Source: Botryotinia globosa
Taxonomy: Eukaryota; Ascomycota; Leotiomycetes; Helotiales; Sclerotiniaceae
Direction of reading: 5' to 3'
Length of the DNA stretch: 64,000 bases
Assembly (NCBI GenBank): GCA_014898425.1
Contig: RCSZ01000013.1
Location: 1,853,501-1,917,500 of the forward strand
Part shown: one piece after another, positions 26,695 to 40,310 of the stretch
Layout of the letters: each line of letters begins with the position of its first letter
Numbering within the stretch: position 1 is the first letter of the stretch
Translations under genes and position numbers: made by a program
Notes under the pieces: generated by a model
The model's input: only the letters and a program-made list of their open reading frames with translations
What the model was told of the DNA's origin: nothing
Databases searched by the model: none

Positions 26695-28630
26695 CTACTC
26701 CATCTTGATTCTCTTAGTCTTTGCCTCTGCATCCTCGATCTTTTTTGTGATTTCTTCCATCTTTCGTTTCTTTTCCAACAACTCGATATCTCTCTGAAGA
26801 CTTTCTTTTTGCTCCCTCAACTTTTGCAACTCTTTCAATTCCTGTAAATCTTCATCCATATTTACAACTAGTGGTTTCGTAGCTCGTGCGGGCTCAGAAT
26901 GTCTTACAGTCTTGAAAACTTTGGTCTCGGACACAAACATAATCTCATCGTCTGAATCAAGTGAGATAACATCGATGGGTTCGGTCTTGATGCGTGTAGT
27001 GGAAGCTGGAGAAGTAGCTACTTGGGAATTGAGTCCATCAATCTGACTGATCAAGCTATCACGAATGCTTTCGAGCTTGACTTCGACTCCCGGAATCACT
27101 GCCTTATTTCTACGTGGTGTAGTCATGTTGGAGTGATTAGACTCTGCAACAGACTCGACTGGCATGACCACTGGTAATTCTATTGCCGGAATTGGTCTCG
27201 TATTTGGTAGAGCCGCTACTCCCATGCCTTCCACCCTGTCTATCATCGTATATGGTAGTGGATAGGATCCCATATCTATCGTAGGATCTGCTCTCATACC
27301 GTATGGGAGAGCGCCTACTGATTCTAATCTATCTGCGCCGGATGGTGATTTCGCGGGTGCTCGTGCTTCTCGTCCGGCAGGTATTTGATTAGGCGAACCT
27401 TTCTCTGGTTTCCCAACTAACTTAGTAGATTCATCTTCTTTATTAAATGACATGACGTCGCCACCCATAGATGTGTACTGGAAGTTTTTTTCGCCTCGTT
27501 CACGGGCTTTTCTTCTTTCCTGATAAAATTCGTTAGCGCCATATCCTCTGTATGCATAGATTTGGAAATACTTGAAGAATATCGAATGTTTCGCGTTGCT
27601 CGGTACCATACATTTTATGCCACGCACGCCATTCTCTAGGCAGATTCTTTGTAGGATGAGTTTTACGTCGGTTGACTTTGGATCCAAAAATTTGCCCGAC
27701 TTCGTTTCCCTTGATGGCCTTCCAATGAGCTTTTTCCAAATCTTGAAGGTGCGCAATTGCCATCTTTCTCTCTTCTCTCTTTAGGGTGTCCCAATCATAA
27801 ACGTGTAGTAATACTGGGTATTTGGTGATGTTATCATTTTCAAAAAACTCTGCACGTTATGTCAGTGATGAGATATCGACCTCCCCAGAACGCGTAAGTA
27901 CCAGTGGGTCGCGGAAAGAATTTGAACCCCTCCATGCAATGGACACATCGCCAATCTTTCCTAGTGCGTTCTGGCTTTCTAGGCAACGTAAGGTTTGGAG
28001 ACGCATTGGAATTTTGAGACTCAGAAAAAAGTCTAGCGCAATCCCTTTGCCAGCTTGTTGTGACTTCTTTGTGCTCGTCGTCAGATAATGTGACCATGAA
28101 GCTCTCAAAGAAGACAACGTCAACTTGGAAAGCTGGCATGATTTTTGGAAGTGTATCTAAAGCTCCAGTCTCATTGGACTGTTCTTCATCTGTCATTGTA
28201 AGCTTAGAATGATCATAGGTGCAATTATCCATTCACCTTTCTCCATCTCCACATTCCTAAACACAAACTTTGAGCCTCGCGGTCTTCCATGAATCTCTAC
28301 ATTGGCGTACCGAATCGTTTGAACAAGATCTTTTTCTGTTTTTGTTTTATCGATTCCATAGAGAGGCGTCTTAAATTCAGCATAAGAAACTTCCTTGCCG
28401 TCCATACACATCTTGGCTTGAATCAGATCGTGTTTGCCAAAATCAAACCCCTCCTTTAAGGTAACCTCGACATAGTACGTAGCTTTAGGCTCTGCCATAA
28501 TATATCTTTCATCATGCGGATTGGGAGACCCTCCACTGGGTTCGATTTTGGCGTATTCATCATAATATTTACCGGGATGCTTTTTAACACGTACTTCGAT
28601 CTCGCCCGCTATACCAGACATGATAGCCAT
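26695..28630 (-). CDS. Tandem family member B: intact protein with SUMO-acceptor and SUMO-interaction-like motifs
   Basis: Four exons: 28630-28237, 28189-27902, 27849-27572, 27519-26695; 594 aa with continuous phase. Domain 1 (about 5-131) is beta-rich: GEIEVRVKKHPGKYYDEYAK, ERYIMAEPKATYYVEVTL, EGFDFGKHDLIQAKMCM, IRYANVEIHGRPRGSKFVFR. It recalls the fungal DUF7918-type domain, but that is a recollection without a search. Domain 2 (about 225-320) holds EFFENDNITKYPVLLHVYDW and EWRAWHKM and ends DILQ. The C-terminal half is disordered, with IKTEPIDVISLDSDDE (497-512) joining a psi-K-x-E SUMO-acceptor site to a SUMO-interaction-like motif, then a coiled coil (about 540-588) and a basic end KRIKME. 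It may act in SUMO-dependent nuclear processes; function is not known. It is the only undamaged copy in the cluster. Confidence 0.8.
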
Positions 28631-29308
28631 GATGAGCAACGCTTTTGAGTTTGTAAATCCGCGTTCGTGATACTTGAGGGCTTTATTGAAGACAGAGAAA
28701 TGCAATTCTTGATTCGGAAATATGCTGGGGTCTTTTCAGTCTGGAAACTTGCAAAGCGTGAAAACTGATTGTGATATATAGAAATTAGCAAGAATAGAAA
28801 AGACTCTAAATTGATCCATCAATCAAAATATATACATACCAGATGCTTCCAGGACCAAGTTTTATATGGCAATTGCAAGATTCAAAAGTTCCAGTAAGAC
28901 TGCGTTGATTGAAATTTGAAGGTGGAAAGAAAAGGTGAAGGTGAAGCGAAAGAGAAGAATATTGAAGAGTCACGGGACTTGAAGTGAATGATCATAACGA
29001 ATGCCGTCTAGCTACCTAGGTAGTTAAATGACAAATTATTGTGTGTAGTATAAGAATATCATATGCTAATTCATATTATGCACTTCACTCGCTGGTGAAA
29101 TAGTAAAGATTAAGCCTCTGTATTGCCACTGATCAAGTATTAATAAGGTATAGAGAGTTGTAAGTATGCTATTAACGAAAGACAAAGTGGTAATTATATT
29201 GGAACTTTTCCCTACGAAATCGTATTCACCCCATTAAAACTGTCCATCGCCGACCTGATGAGATCCCAAAATGTGTGATCGTTAAGAATTCTGAATTAGA
29301 CGTTTGAA
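28631..29308. other. Spacer between family members B and C
   Basis: 680 bp, no gene. It should hold the promoter of B and the 3' end of C. Purine-rich on the + strand at 28915-28990. Confidence 0.45.
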
Positions 29309-31174
29309 TCATTCCGTCTTGATTCGCTTCTTAGACCTCGCTGCATCAATTCTCTCCTGCAAAGCACCACGCTCCCGCTTCATTTTGATAACTCTCTCTT
29401 CTTGCGCAATATATTCCTTCAATTTCTCAAGTGCAGCCTCTTCCTCTCTCAACTCCTCGTCCGCAAGTGCAATCTCCTTTTCCTTTTGAGCTGAGCTTAA
29501 AATTGGATTCTTGGTCTCAGAGACGATGATGATTGAATCATCGTCGTCATCAACATTGGGCGTTTTCTGCTTGATAATATCTACAGTTGTGACCTGTTGC
29601 GCATCTGAGGACTTCGCCATAGCACGTTGTATCTCTTCGCGCTTGATGCGTACGCCTTCTTTACCAGACTTAGCTCTCTCTTTTTGTGTGTTGTATCTAC
29701 TCCTTTCGAGAGGCTTTCTGGAAAGCTCATCGTCTTCTCCGTCTAAAGAAATAGTCTTGCCCATAATGTTTTTATACTCACGCTGGACGATAACTCGCTC
29801 ATGGTCTTTCTTTTTCTTCTATTAAAGTTTGTCATTAATTTCCCTGCAATGATATCGACGATTTGAAACGAACCTGAAGACTCTCAAACGCCTTTTGTTT
29901 CTCAGCAGCGCACATTTTGTCCCAATGGCGCCATTCCCATGGATGTTACTCTGTCTGAACTCTGCTTCGAACCAGGGGAAGCACCATACCAGATTCTTTT
30001 TCTCGATCTTCATGCCATTGCTTCTTGCTCAATTCTTGCAACTCACTCAAAGCGGTCTTTCTTTCATTGTCATCTGAGACACTCCAAGAGTAACAGTGAA
30101 GCAGTGGAGGATACTTGACGATGCCCACTTGCTCCAAGAATTCTGTACGCCATGTTAGCCAATATACTAGTGTTATGCCCGCTAGAGAGATTGACCTGCG
30201 GTTCTACCATGAAACGTAAATATTCCAGAGGCATACGTAGAGGGATAAGTGGTGGTCGCACGGTCCGGATTTTTGGAGGAAAAATGGGGTCCGATTTGTA
30301 AATAGAATGAATTCACAGTCGTTTCATTCCGAGGAGCCTTTGGTTTGCCACCAACAAAACTAGGTATACATATAAGCTTTTGTCATATGAACAGTGAAAA
30401 AATATACTTACCCAATAGCAGAGCTACTTCCATGCTTCTGGTAGCTATCTTGGTCAATCTTCTTTACGTCCCAGATATTCTTGATGTCTAGCTGATTCGT
30501 TTTGGGTTTAGACCTAAGGTTAGCATTGAGCTTCATCTGATTCCAGCTTGGGAACCGAATCTCCGAACATGCTTTTTCCCAGTTTGATAGCGCCTTTTTG
30601 TACTCATTTTCAGAGAGTCTAGTAGTAAAACTTTTGAAGAAATATAGCTTCACAGCGAATGACATAAGATGGTCCGGTTTGATACCCATGAGATCTGTTT
30701 CTTCGGAAAGTCTCTCGTCTGTCACACCAACCTTCAGGTATTAGTCAATCATGATATTTGATCTCTTAACTGACCGATTTCTATTTTCTTAAACGCAAAT
30801 CTTGCATCAAGCATTTTCTGACCGTCAATTTCTACATCAGCATACTGCATCTTTTGAATGTGATCTATTTTTGCGTTTCTGTTTGATTCTTCAACGTGCC
30901 TCCATAGAAGGGCAATTGAGGAGATAGATTTATCCCTATCGGGCAAGTGTACAAAGGCATCAATGGAGCTGTATTTGCCGATTTTGAACCCCTCCTCCAA
31001 GATTACTTCAATGTAGAAGGTGGTGTCCGGCTCTGCAACAATATATCTCTCTCGGTCGATATCAGTGCTTTTTTCCTTGCCTTCAACTTTGATGTATTCA
31101 TCATGATATGTGTCTTCCGGGTATCTCTTGATTCGAACCTCGATTTCACCTAATTCTGTTTTCAAAATAGCCAT
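29309..31174 (-). pseudogene. Tandem family member C, one in-frame stop
   Basis: Five exons with consistent phases: 31174-30775, 30718-30412, 30359-30196, 30142-29874, 29818-29309. Everything is collinear with B: GEIEVRIKRYPEDTYHDEYI, MQYADVEIDGQKMLDARFAF, SEETDLMGIKPDHL, EFLEQVGIVKYPPLLHCYSW, EWRHWDKMCAAEKQKAFESL, and a tail with VRIKREE, DDDDDSIIIVSE (SUMO-interaction-like), coiled coil and KRIKTE at the C-terminus. One TAA codon at 29948-29946 lies just before HPWEWRHW in exon 4, and no GT-AG intron can remove it without breaking the frame. Otherwise the gene is intact, so this could be a recent nonsense mutation, an assembly error, or readthrough. Length without the stop would be about 550 aa. 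Confidence 0.7.
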
Positions 31175-34089
31175 GATGAGCGAATCTTCTGTGTGTTCAT
31201 GGAAATTGAGAACTGAAGTACAGAAGGTTGAAAGCTTTGTATTGCAAAATGGTGATAATCTGAATATCCGGGTCAAAAGGCTTGGGGATATGGAAAGCTG
31301 ATTATCGTAAAAGGTTAGCAACAGGTCAAGAGTCTCAAACAACAAAAAAACTATTAGAGAAGAATCAGCCTACCAAATCTGTCGGAAGAGTAAGTAAAAC
31401 GAAGCAGTTGCAAGATTTGTCAAGGTTATCAACGATATTGCGTGGATCAAAACTGTGGGAGCAAGAGAAGTTGAAGATAATAAAAAAGGGCAAAGAGAAT
31501 AGAATATTGGTTGCGGGGCCACGGGATTCGAGATGAAAAGCAATATTGAATCAACTTTCACCTTCTACCATACAGAACATACAAATACAATGCATAATCT
31601 GAGATAGCATCATGTTCCCACCAACTGTCTCTTCACCCCGTACACAAACACATTCTCTCGAGACTTTGAGCCCGATTCTCTTTGTAAAGCTCCCTATCTA
31701 CATATCATCTCTAGAGGACACAAGGTCCTTCACTGAACGACCGAGGCTCAGACTTGCAGCAAGAAATCTCGAGGTCATACTATTTGTCTCCAAACTGTCC
31801 CTTAGGTTCTTCAAAAGATCTTTTCCATTTCTGCCAGTCTCGTCATTCTGCAGTATCACTCCTAAACTTTCCTGAATCGCATGATGCTACTGCTGAAACT
31901 GCCTTCGAACATCAATGAAATCCCCCCTTTCCCTTAAAACACCGCGCATATCCCCTTTCCACCAATCTCTCCTCTCCTACACACCTATCCTACACGCCTC
32001 TCCTACACCCCCCTCAATACCATGCCACTAATACACCCTCCCAGCCTCCATCCAATCTCCGTACACTAAATCATCTCCCTCCCAGCCCACTCCCCACAAG
32101 TCTCCAACAAAATACACTCACCAAATAGCGCCCCCAATCCCCTGTCCCCTCAATCAACCCACCAGCGATTCAAACCCCCGTCATATGAAAGTCCACCATC
32201 AAATTACATCCAGCCCCCAATCCAACTATGCACCTATGCAGCTATACAACTATCCATCTATCCATCTATCTTATGATACCAACATACCATTCCAAAGCGA
32301 CTCTTCCAACCACAACTCTCTACACCATAAGCGAGAATCATAGACTTAAAGATAAGGGTATCAGAGAATAATCAATCAATCAATCAATCAGCTACAAGCC
32401 ACCTGGTAGATACCTGCGAGAGCGAGAGTAAGAGCTCTGATATATACACATACATATATACACATCAGTGCTCTCCAATCCTAATGAGTACCAACCCCCC
32501 ACTTCCATACCTCCGCACTAAAGAATCATACTAATTCTTTCCAAACAACTCTCATTCTACACAACTAGACTTGGAAATTCCATTCTCCTCATCAAAACGA
32601 ATACACAGCATCGAAGCCCCTTTATAATAAATATTGAAATGCCATTTCAGTCTATTCTATTACAAATATTAATCCTATTATGTCCTATCCCTATCCCCAT
32701 CCCAACCAAACACCACACATAAATCCAAGCCCACAATCCACCTTCAACTAAAATAATAAATATTCACCAGTCTATTTATCTAACTATCTACCTACCTACC
32801 TAATCAATATACCCAAATACCTTTACCAACTACAATAGAGATTTGATATTTAATATCCAAGATATTTCTCTATACTAGAATACTAGAATACTAGAATACC
32901 AGAAAACTAGATATACTCTTTTAACAATATATCCACCAAATCCAAATCCAAAGCATAGTATAGCAAAGCATAGTATAGTATAGCATAGCAAAGCAAAGCA
33001 TAACAATAACCCCATACTAAATAAACAATCCCCCATCCCCCATTAGACCATTGAATAGTACCCCAGAACCCCAGTACCCCAGTACTCCATCTTCCACCCC
33101 CCCCCCCCCCAAAAGCACCACACCACACCACACCACACCACAACAGAACAGAACCCTCAAGCCTCCAAAATCCCAATGTAATCCACAAACAACAATACAA
33201 ATAAACACAACCCCAACCTTGAGAAGATCCTCAGAACATTGCAAACAATCCATCAGAACACGCAAGCACCTCTTCCCCACCAATCCAGTGACCAGTGATT
33301 TCGTGCCCGGAAGAGGAGAGATAAAAATCGTGAGCGAAAGATATTCTTATGCCCTTCCGCCTCCTACCTAATCCTCCCTCTCACATCTCCACCTCTTCAG
33401 AATTTGCCAAGAAGAAGAATCTGCACTTGCATTTCCCAACACACTCCTCCCTTCCCATCCTATCCATCTCATAACCTTCAATTTCACATCCCACACAAAG
33501 CGAATCACACAGCACCAAATACCAAGGAAAAAAGAGTATTATCAAGATCTTCTTCCATCATTTCATTGTTATTAATTAAAACAATATAAATATGTATCCT
33601 TCTTGTCCACACATTCCACTTACTGTCTCCTCTCCAACGATTCCACCCTCACACATCCCATTCATTTATCCGTCTGGTCGCCCAGACACCAATCAACTGT
33701 AATGCACAACGCGTATAAAAAGAAAACTCAAGCCGGCAATCAAATCATTGAATACCGATACCGTTCACCACGCACGCTATGCAGAAACGAAGTAAGTAAT
33801 TCTCTTAAACTCCCCCTCCATCCATCCCCCTATTTCTCATTTCCCCCTTTCCTCCTTCCTTATTTTCCTCCCTCCCTCCATCCATCCATTCATTCCGCGA
33901 ACATGAAGCCATTCCCCACATCCATCCTCTCATCCATACCAGTCAAGAAAATAAGGTACAAGAAATATCTCGACGTAAAGAATCCTTCTTCGAAGTAGTA
34001 CTAGACATTAAAAGGCCTTGATTCTCATATCACGTCTCATCCCTATTTTTATCCCCATAATCTACAGCCCCTCAACATCCACATTTTTA
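31175..34089. other. Long gene-free region, pyrimidine-rich low complexity
   Basis: 2.9 kb from the start of family member C to the stop of the formin gene. The + strand is strongly C/T-rich (for example 31870-32260 and 33800-33900), with catc/tatc-type simple repeats (32240-32275), an aatc run at 32371-32390 and a C12 run at 33098-33109. ORFs at 33051 and 33603 are products of this composition, not supported genes. No RNA gene recognised. Confidence 0.5.
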
Positions 34090-37000
34090 TCAATCATCCA
34101 ATTCGATTGGTTTCTGCGGGGACCCCTCTACTTCTGAATCCGCAGGCGGACTCACAATCATCGTTGGCGTAAGCAATTTCTCACCATCCTCAGATAACGG
34201 TGCTCCCGGTACCAATATCGTAGTTTCCTTCAACTTTTCCTCCGTGCTCGGCTCTTCTTCTGTCCCTGGTATAGCAGCCTCAGAAGTACTTGCAGCTTTC
34301 TGTCGACGTCTTCGTCTTTCGTTTCTCTCTTCCTCTGCGTTGTTTCTCCTCCGAGATCTTCGAGCACTATCCCTTCTAGTAGCATCTCCCTCCCCTTCAT
34401 CACCCCCATCAGCTCCTCTCATGCCTTGTAATAATTGCGCTGCTCTATCAGCAACATCGTCGGTTTCATTTTCGACTTCCCTAGGGGGTGGCAAGTCAGG
34501 GCTCAATAAACCTTCTGTGCTAACTGATTCAGGACTCTTCAGTCCCATTTCAGCTTCTGGTATCTCATCCGGATCGGGAATCTTTTGACCAGATGCAACT
34601 CGAACTTGATGACGATTTTGCAATCGTGCCCTCCTTCTTCGATCTCTTTGATCACGAGCTTGTGGTGCGGCAGCTCGCAATTTCTCCAGCAAGGAATCCA
34701 TAGCACCTGTGGAACTTGGTGAAGGTGGTCCAGCAGATGCTGTGGCACCAACATTTATTTGTGCTCGCTTTCGTTTCATGGATTCCTCGTTTCGCTTTCT
34801 TGTGGCTTCCAAGATCATGTTCTTCTCTTTCGACTTCTTCCACTCGGTTACGAAAATTGCAAGCTTGGCGAAGAATTCTCTCCTTGCATTCTCATCAGCA
34901 GCATCTTCACCATAGAAGACCATAATATCATCATAAGTTCGAATCATCTCCTCCAAGAACAATTGCATCTGTTCAGCCTTCCTTCTGGCATCCTTCATCG
35001 ATCGTTGAACCACTTGACTAACACGATCCTGTGGATGAAACTTCTTTGGATCACTAAGATTACCCGAGTCAAGGGACGTTTGAACATTCTTGATGTTGTC
35101 AATATATCGTCTGGCATCCTGTTGCAATTGCTCCACATTCAACTTTTGAGCTGCGACAACCCCACCGATATCATCAGTGAAACCTTCCCATTCTGAATAT
35201 TGTGTTCGGACAATGCGTTCAACGAGATCAGCGAAGGTCGATTCATTCTTGTCATCCTTAACCATTCCCAATCGTGCCAAGGAACTCAATTTGAAACCAC
35301 TCGCTTGTTTGTTAGAATCGTTCATGTAGTTACCAATGTCAAGAATCAAACCCAGGACATTCATCAAGGATACGGAGTCTCGTAATGATTCGGACACTGC
35401 AACGACTTGTTTGAGCTTGTCAGATATCTCGTCATATTCTTGTTCAAAAGTACGAGTAAGCGAAAGCGCTCTGATTCTTGACTTCCAGTAATGACGTAAT
35501 TCAAAGGCCGTTTGTAGATAGATTTGATCTTCGCGTGTCAATTCGTTCGGGTCCGATTCGCGATTCTCCTTGTTTGCATCAGGCCCAGTCCAGTCTTTAC
35601 TATATGGTGCCATAAGCTTCGCCGTGTTTTCTGGAATGTTACACATGTCATCTCTAATCAAAAAGTCCATCACAACAGGGTTGTCCAAGACATCCTTGTC
35701 GCAATGAATAATCATCTGAACAACTTTGTCTGGGGGAAATGTAGAGAATTTTGCAAGGGAAATTTCTATCATGTGTTAGCTTGGGATATGAGATACAGAG
35801 CGGATAAAACGTACGAAATGTCCTCATCAAATCACTTGAGATGATCTGTTTCTTATCCGACTTGGCCTTGTTGCTCTTTCCAATTTGTTTGATTTCCTTT
35901 GCCAAGAACAACTTCTCAACTTCATCAAGAACACCCTTACGGGTAAGTTCTGCATATTTCTCTTCTTTCTCCGCTGCTGTAGGTGCATGAGCAGCCCAAT
36001 GAGTGGTCATGGGAGTATCAACCTTCTCCCAATGAATCACCTTGAGCTTCTTCTTTGATCTTGCAACACCCATACCAAGTGTTGGTGCAGCATTGTAGGC
36101 TGGTTGTGATAAAAAGTGCCCACTCATCTTGCCAGGCATTCCAGGCATCCCAGGCGGGGGAGGTGGTGGAGGGGGAGGTGGTCCCCCCATACCAGGCATA
36201 CCAGGGGGAGGAGGAGGGGGAGGAGGGGGAGGTGGGGGTGGTGGTCCACCAAATCCTGGCGCAAGTGGTGCATCCATACCCGGAGGAGGGGGTGGTGGTG
36301 GTGGAGGCGGTGGTCCATTGAATCCAGGAGGACCTTGCCCTGACATAGGTGGTGGTGGAGGTGGAGGAGGTGGAGGAGGTCCATTGAAACCTGCCACTTG
36401 TGGTGGCCCATCGATCTTTGTAGAGTTCTGGTCGTGAGGAGTCTTTGGCCCATCCGACTCGAGACTTGGGTGTGAAGGCCCAGTAGTAATTCCATCATCC
36501 TCTTCATCATCGCTAGCATCATAACGCGTGACTTTGGAGCTCATCTCGTCCAAGTAGCCCTTTGATTGCTTTGGTCTTCTTAGTTTGACAACACGAGGCT
36601 TTTCATAAACCATGCCTTCGTCACCTTCCTCCATTTCAGAGGCATCCGAGAATTCTTCCACGCCAATTGGCTTTCTCGGAATCTTGGCTGATCTCGTTAC
36701 GTTTCCAAGAATGCTATGAGTGTAGTCTCCCGGAGGAACTCCGAGACCGTCGTCTGATCCATGATCTACACCATCCATTTCTTCGCGGAGCGCTCTCAAA
36801 CGATCAGAAGGACCGGCTGCGTCACCCCAGACTCTACCCTCAAGCTTATATTGTGTCTTTTGTCTCTCAATTTGCATCTCAAGACGATCCATCAGTCTTT
36901 CACGATCCAAGATACCCTTCATATGTGAAGGATCTGTCTCACCCAAACCGGCTCCACCCTTTGAAGCGTTGGATGCGGCGATATCTTGTGCATCACGCAG

Positions 37001-39448
37001 CATGAGGTATAATTCTCTAGTTTCAAGCTCATTTCTTTGAGCTTCCTTGGCACGAACCGTTTGAATATTTTCCATCTCACCCTTCAATGCGTCTATTTGT
37101 CTTCGCTGAACCTCGATGATTTGTGCTTGCTCATCCAACTGTCTTTGAAGTTTGCCTACAAGTCCGTCTGCACCAAGCTCAATTCTAGCGCTCATTTCAT
37201 CTCTTTCAGCCATAGCCGAATCGGCAATCTGGCGGGCTTCGAGTGCTTCATCTAGCGCTTGTCTAGCTTCAGAATCCGTGTGTAATTTATCCAAAAGACT
37301 CTGCACTGTGAAATTGAGACTTTGCTTCAAGTCCATGTCAGGAAGTCTCCTATCCATAGCGACATAACTAAGCATAGAATCCACAAGTTGAAACATTCTC
37401 AATCGCTCCTCGCTGTCGCTATCTCTGATGAGTAGAAGATGTTGCATGGCAGAAACGAAGTAATCTTGAGTTCTACTGCCTTGAACTTTCTGCATGATAG
37501 CGTCGACAATTTGAGCAGGGTCAGTAAGATCTTTGATTTCCCCTTCGATACTGTCCTTCATACTGCTGTTCTCACGCTCGAGAAGATCCTCATAATCAAT
37601 AGCTTCATTCGTACGAAATCTTTCGATTTGCTTGTCAAGAACATCGTATTGGAAGCCCTCCATCTTCGTCAGAATGCGCTTGATACCGCATGCTGTGAAT
37701 TGCGCTCTAATGTGAACACGGAGTTGCAAATCCCTCTCGGGAGCATCAACTACCATATTAATCAAGAACATCGTAGTCAAAGCATATTCCATGAGCAGAT
37801 TCTCCATGCCGGCACCACCACTTCTGACCTCCTCACTAGCCCCCACAAGACTTCCCATTTTCCCACGTCCATCAACAGTGACTTCCACAACACGCATCCA
37901 TGCATCGAACCGTCCATTTTCACCCTGTTGATTTTTCACATAGTCCATCGCCTGAACAACCTTCAAGTGGCCTTGCCCATCTGCCCAATGACACAAGAAT
38001 GTCAAAACTTCACTGGCGACCCTCCGCGTCGGAATCCTGGGTGATACCAAAGAGGTAGCCAAAGCCACAATGACTTGCTGATGTTGCAAAGCATCATCGG
38101 CACCGAATTTGTTATTCATCAAAGCCTTCAAACATTTGCAAATGTCATATTCCCTATCCAAATCCTTGTCACTGATCGATCCTTCTGGCCCAGTCGGTCC
38201 TTGAGCTTGTCGCCGGTTGATTTTTCCCAGTACATTGGTTAGAGCAACCTGGCCCTGACATTCCACAAAGGTTTTCACCCAACCAATTGGTTGAGTTCGA
38301 AGACTGACTGCCAGACTTTGTAATTGCTTCGCTGATATGCTGTTGTCCATAACCTTCCTCACAAACCATTCCGGAGTTCCTTCTTCCTCTGCATTTAGAA
38401 GCATTTCCATGGCAGAACCATATTGACCTGTTTGCCGAGCATTTGTTCGCCTCTTTTGTTCTCCTTGCCATTCCGTTAAGCGATCTTGATGCACCAAAGT
38501 CCACTTCTTCGCCGGAGTATAAGCCATCATTTGTCGGCGCGCTTGATCGGGTAAGTTGTGCCATCCTCTTTTCTGCATCAGTGACAAGAATTGTTCTTCG
38601 ATAACCCTGTCGTCGTTGGGCTTGTTGAGTTTGAATCCATCTGGCGATGCGACGGGCGAACCATATCCTGCGCTCAGGTGTTGAGGCAATTTTGTTATCC
38701 GTTGATCTCTTCCTGCTCCTGGCTGATATGAGGGCGATAACGAACCATTCGAGTAGGAACCTGGTAGAGCCGTTTTCGCAGAACTCCCTGATGAGAGAAC
38801 GCTAGATCTTTCAGTCATAGAATCTATGCTTTGCTGATCGAAGGAAATACGGCCACCATAATTCGAGGACTGGTTTGTAGAATAAGAATCGTATCTTGAA
38901 TTGTGACTTCCATTTACCGTGCTCGCGATACTCGTTCGATTAGGACCCCAATGCTGCAGTTGAGTGGTGCGATTTCCGGTCGATGATGCCATTGTTACAT
39001 TGCTTCCCACCGGCGGAGGTCGAGGGCCCGTAGGATGTGAACTGCCATTAATAGATGCTGTATCTGAAGCGGGGTATTGATGAAAATCCATTCCATTCAT
39101 ATTCAAGTGATGTGGAAGTGGTTCTCTCCTCAAAGGCACTTGATCGCTCCTAGGTAAATAATCCACGGGTATTGGCGACCTGCCATCTGCCATAACACTG
39201 TCATAGGGAATCGAAGTGATGACACCAGCCATTGTATTGATTCCCGTCAAATCCGTCACAGGCGATCCGGGAGCGTCTTCCGAGGCAACAGAAGACATTC
39301 TTGCATGCCTTGAAGATTGCGATCCTCTACCACTTGCTGCATCGTTGTTTCCTGCACCCGCAGACGAAAGTTGTCGTCCTTCATCGCTGTTGTTCCTCTT
39401 ATCCTTCTTGTTCCTCGAGAAGAATGAGGACTTGCCAGATGATGACAT
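34090..39448 (-). CDS. sepA: Formin (SepA/Bni1 type)
   Basis: Exons 39448-35815 and 35765-34090, 1769 aa; the intron (gtacgt, ctaacac branch, gatag) falls inside the FH2 domain. Order: Ser-rich N-terminus; GTPase-binding/FH3 region from about residue 280 (FLSLMQKRGWHNLPDQARRQ); coiled coil about 715-815; FH1 proline runs about 1015-1107, five blocks separated by Gly/Met-rich spacers; FH2 about 1125-1510 (KLKVIHWEKVDTP, LGLILDIGNYMN, FKLSSLARL); DAD about 1567-1595 (GAMDSLLEKLRAAAP then a basic RDRRRRAR); then a charged tail of about 170 residues. It nucleates and elongates unbranched actin filaments at hyphal tips and septa under Rho GTPase control (family knowledge). Length is close to Aspergillus SepA. 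The poly-Gly frame opposite FH1 is a shadow. Confidence 0.96.
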
Positions 39449-40310
39449 GGTTGATTGTCGTTATGTCGCACTGTCGTCACACTTTCTTCTTGTCCCAATA
39501 CTCCAAAGTCTCTTGTTGTAATCATCAATGTCTCAAGGGATTGTAAACATTCACATCATGCTCTTTGCCAATTGTTCGAGGGTTGGTCAATCCAGGTTGA
39601 GAACGTCGTTCCACTATTAGTATTATCCTGGCCGATCGCAAAGTCGCACTGCTACCAGGCAAATATAGTTAGCATGAATCTGGACTAAATTCTGCGACAC
39701 TGGCAGGATTATTTGCCTAATGTACAAGCTAATATCGCCTTGTTCATGAGGAAGCATGGGAGAGGGGAAGAGATTGGGTGGATGTACTTGCCAGTCGAAA
39801 TATGGAATTCTTTCCACGCACCACTTTTGAGATGGGGAAAAAAGTATGTGAAACAGTGAATCCTTTTTGCGAGATCCTGAACGAATCTGGAGAAGCCAAC
39901 AACTGCCCACACTTCTATCGCCAAAGTCTATTTTCCCCCTGGTCAATTCTTGAGATTCGTTTGGAAAGGCTGAAACTGACTTCCTTCCCTCGGTGTTGCT
40001 GTGAGCACATCAAACACTTTGCCCTTGACCCACAGACTACGGACGGTATGTATGGATGCCGATAGAAGCCCAATAAATTATTATTTTATCAAGGAAACGA
40101 ATGCTGTGCGATCTAGCTGTGGAAGATGTACCTCGTATGTAGGGTAGGTATTCTGACTGTGCCTGCCTGTATTGATAAATTGGGAATTGAGTTGGGGTAT
40201 CAACAACAACGACAACAACAATGACAACAGATAGAATAGTGGTCGCAAAGAAAGAAAGAAGGAAGGGAGAAAGAGCGAAAGGGCGAAAGAGCGAAAGAGA
40301 GAAGGATCGA

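Noticed and set aside
27870..27901. Alternative 31-base intron in family member B (donor at ggag/gtcgat)
   Set aside because: Too short; the donor at 27901 gives a 52-base intron with the same reading frame downstream.
33051..33998. Two + strand ORFs (33051-33371, 33603-33998)
   Set aside because: Composition is that of the C/T- and CCATCC-rich spacer; no splice sites, domain or start context supports them.
36129..36437. Poly-Gly ORF on + opposite the formin FH1
   Set aside because: Antisense shadow of the proline-coding repeats; no other coding features.
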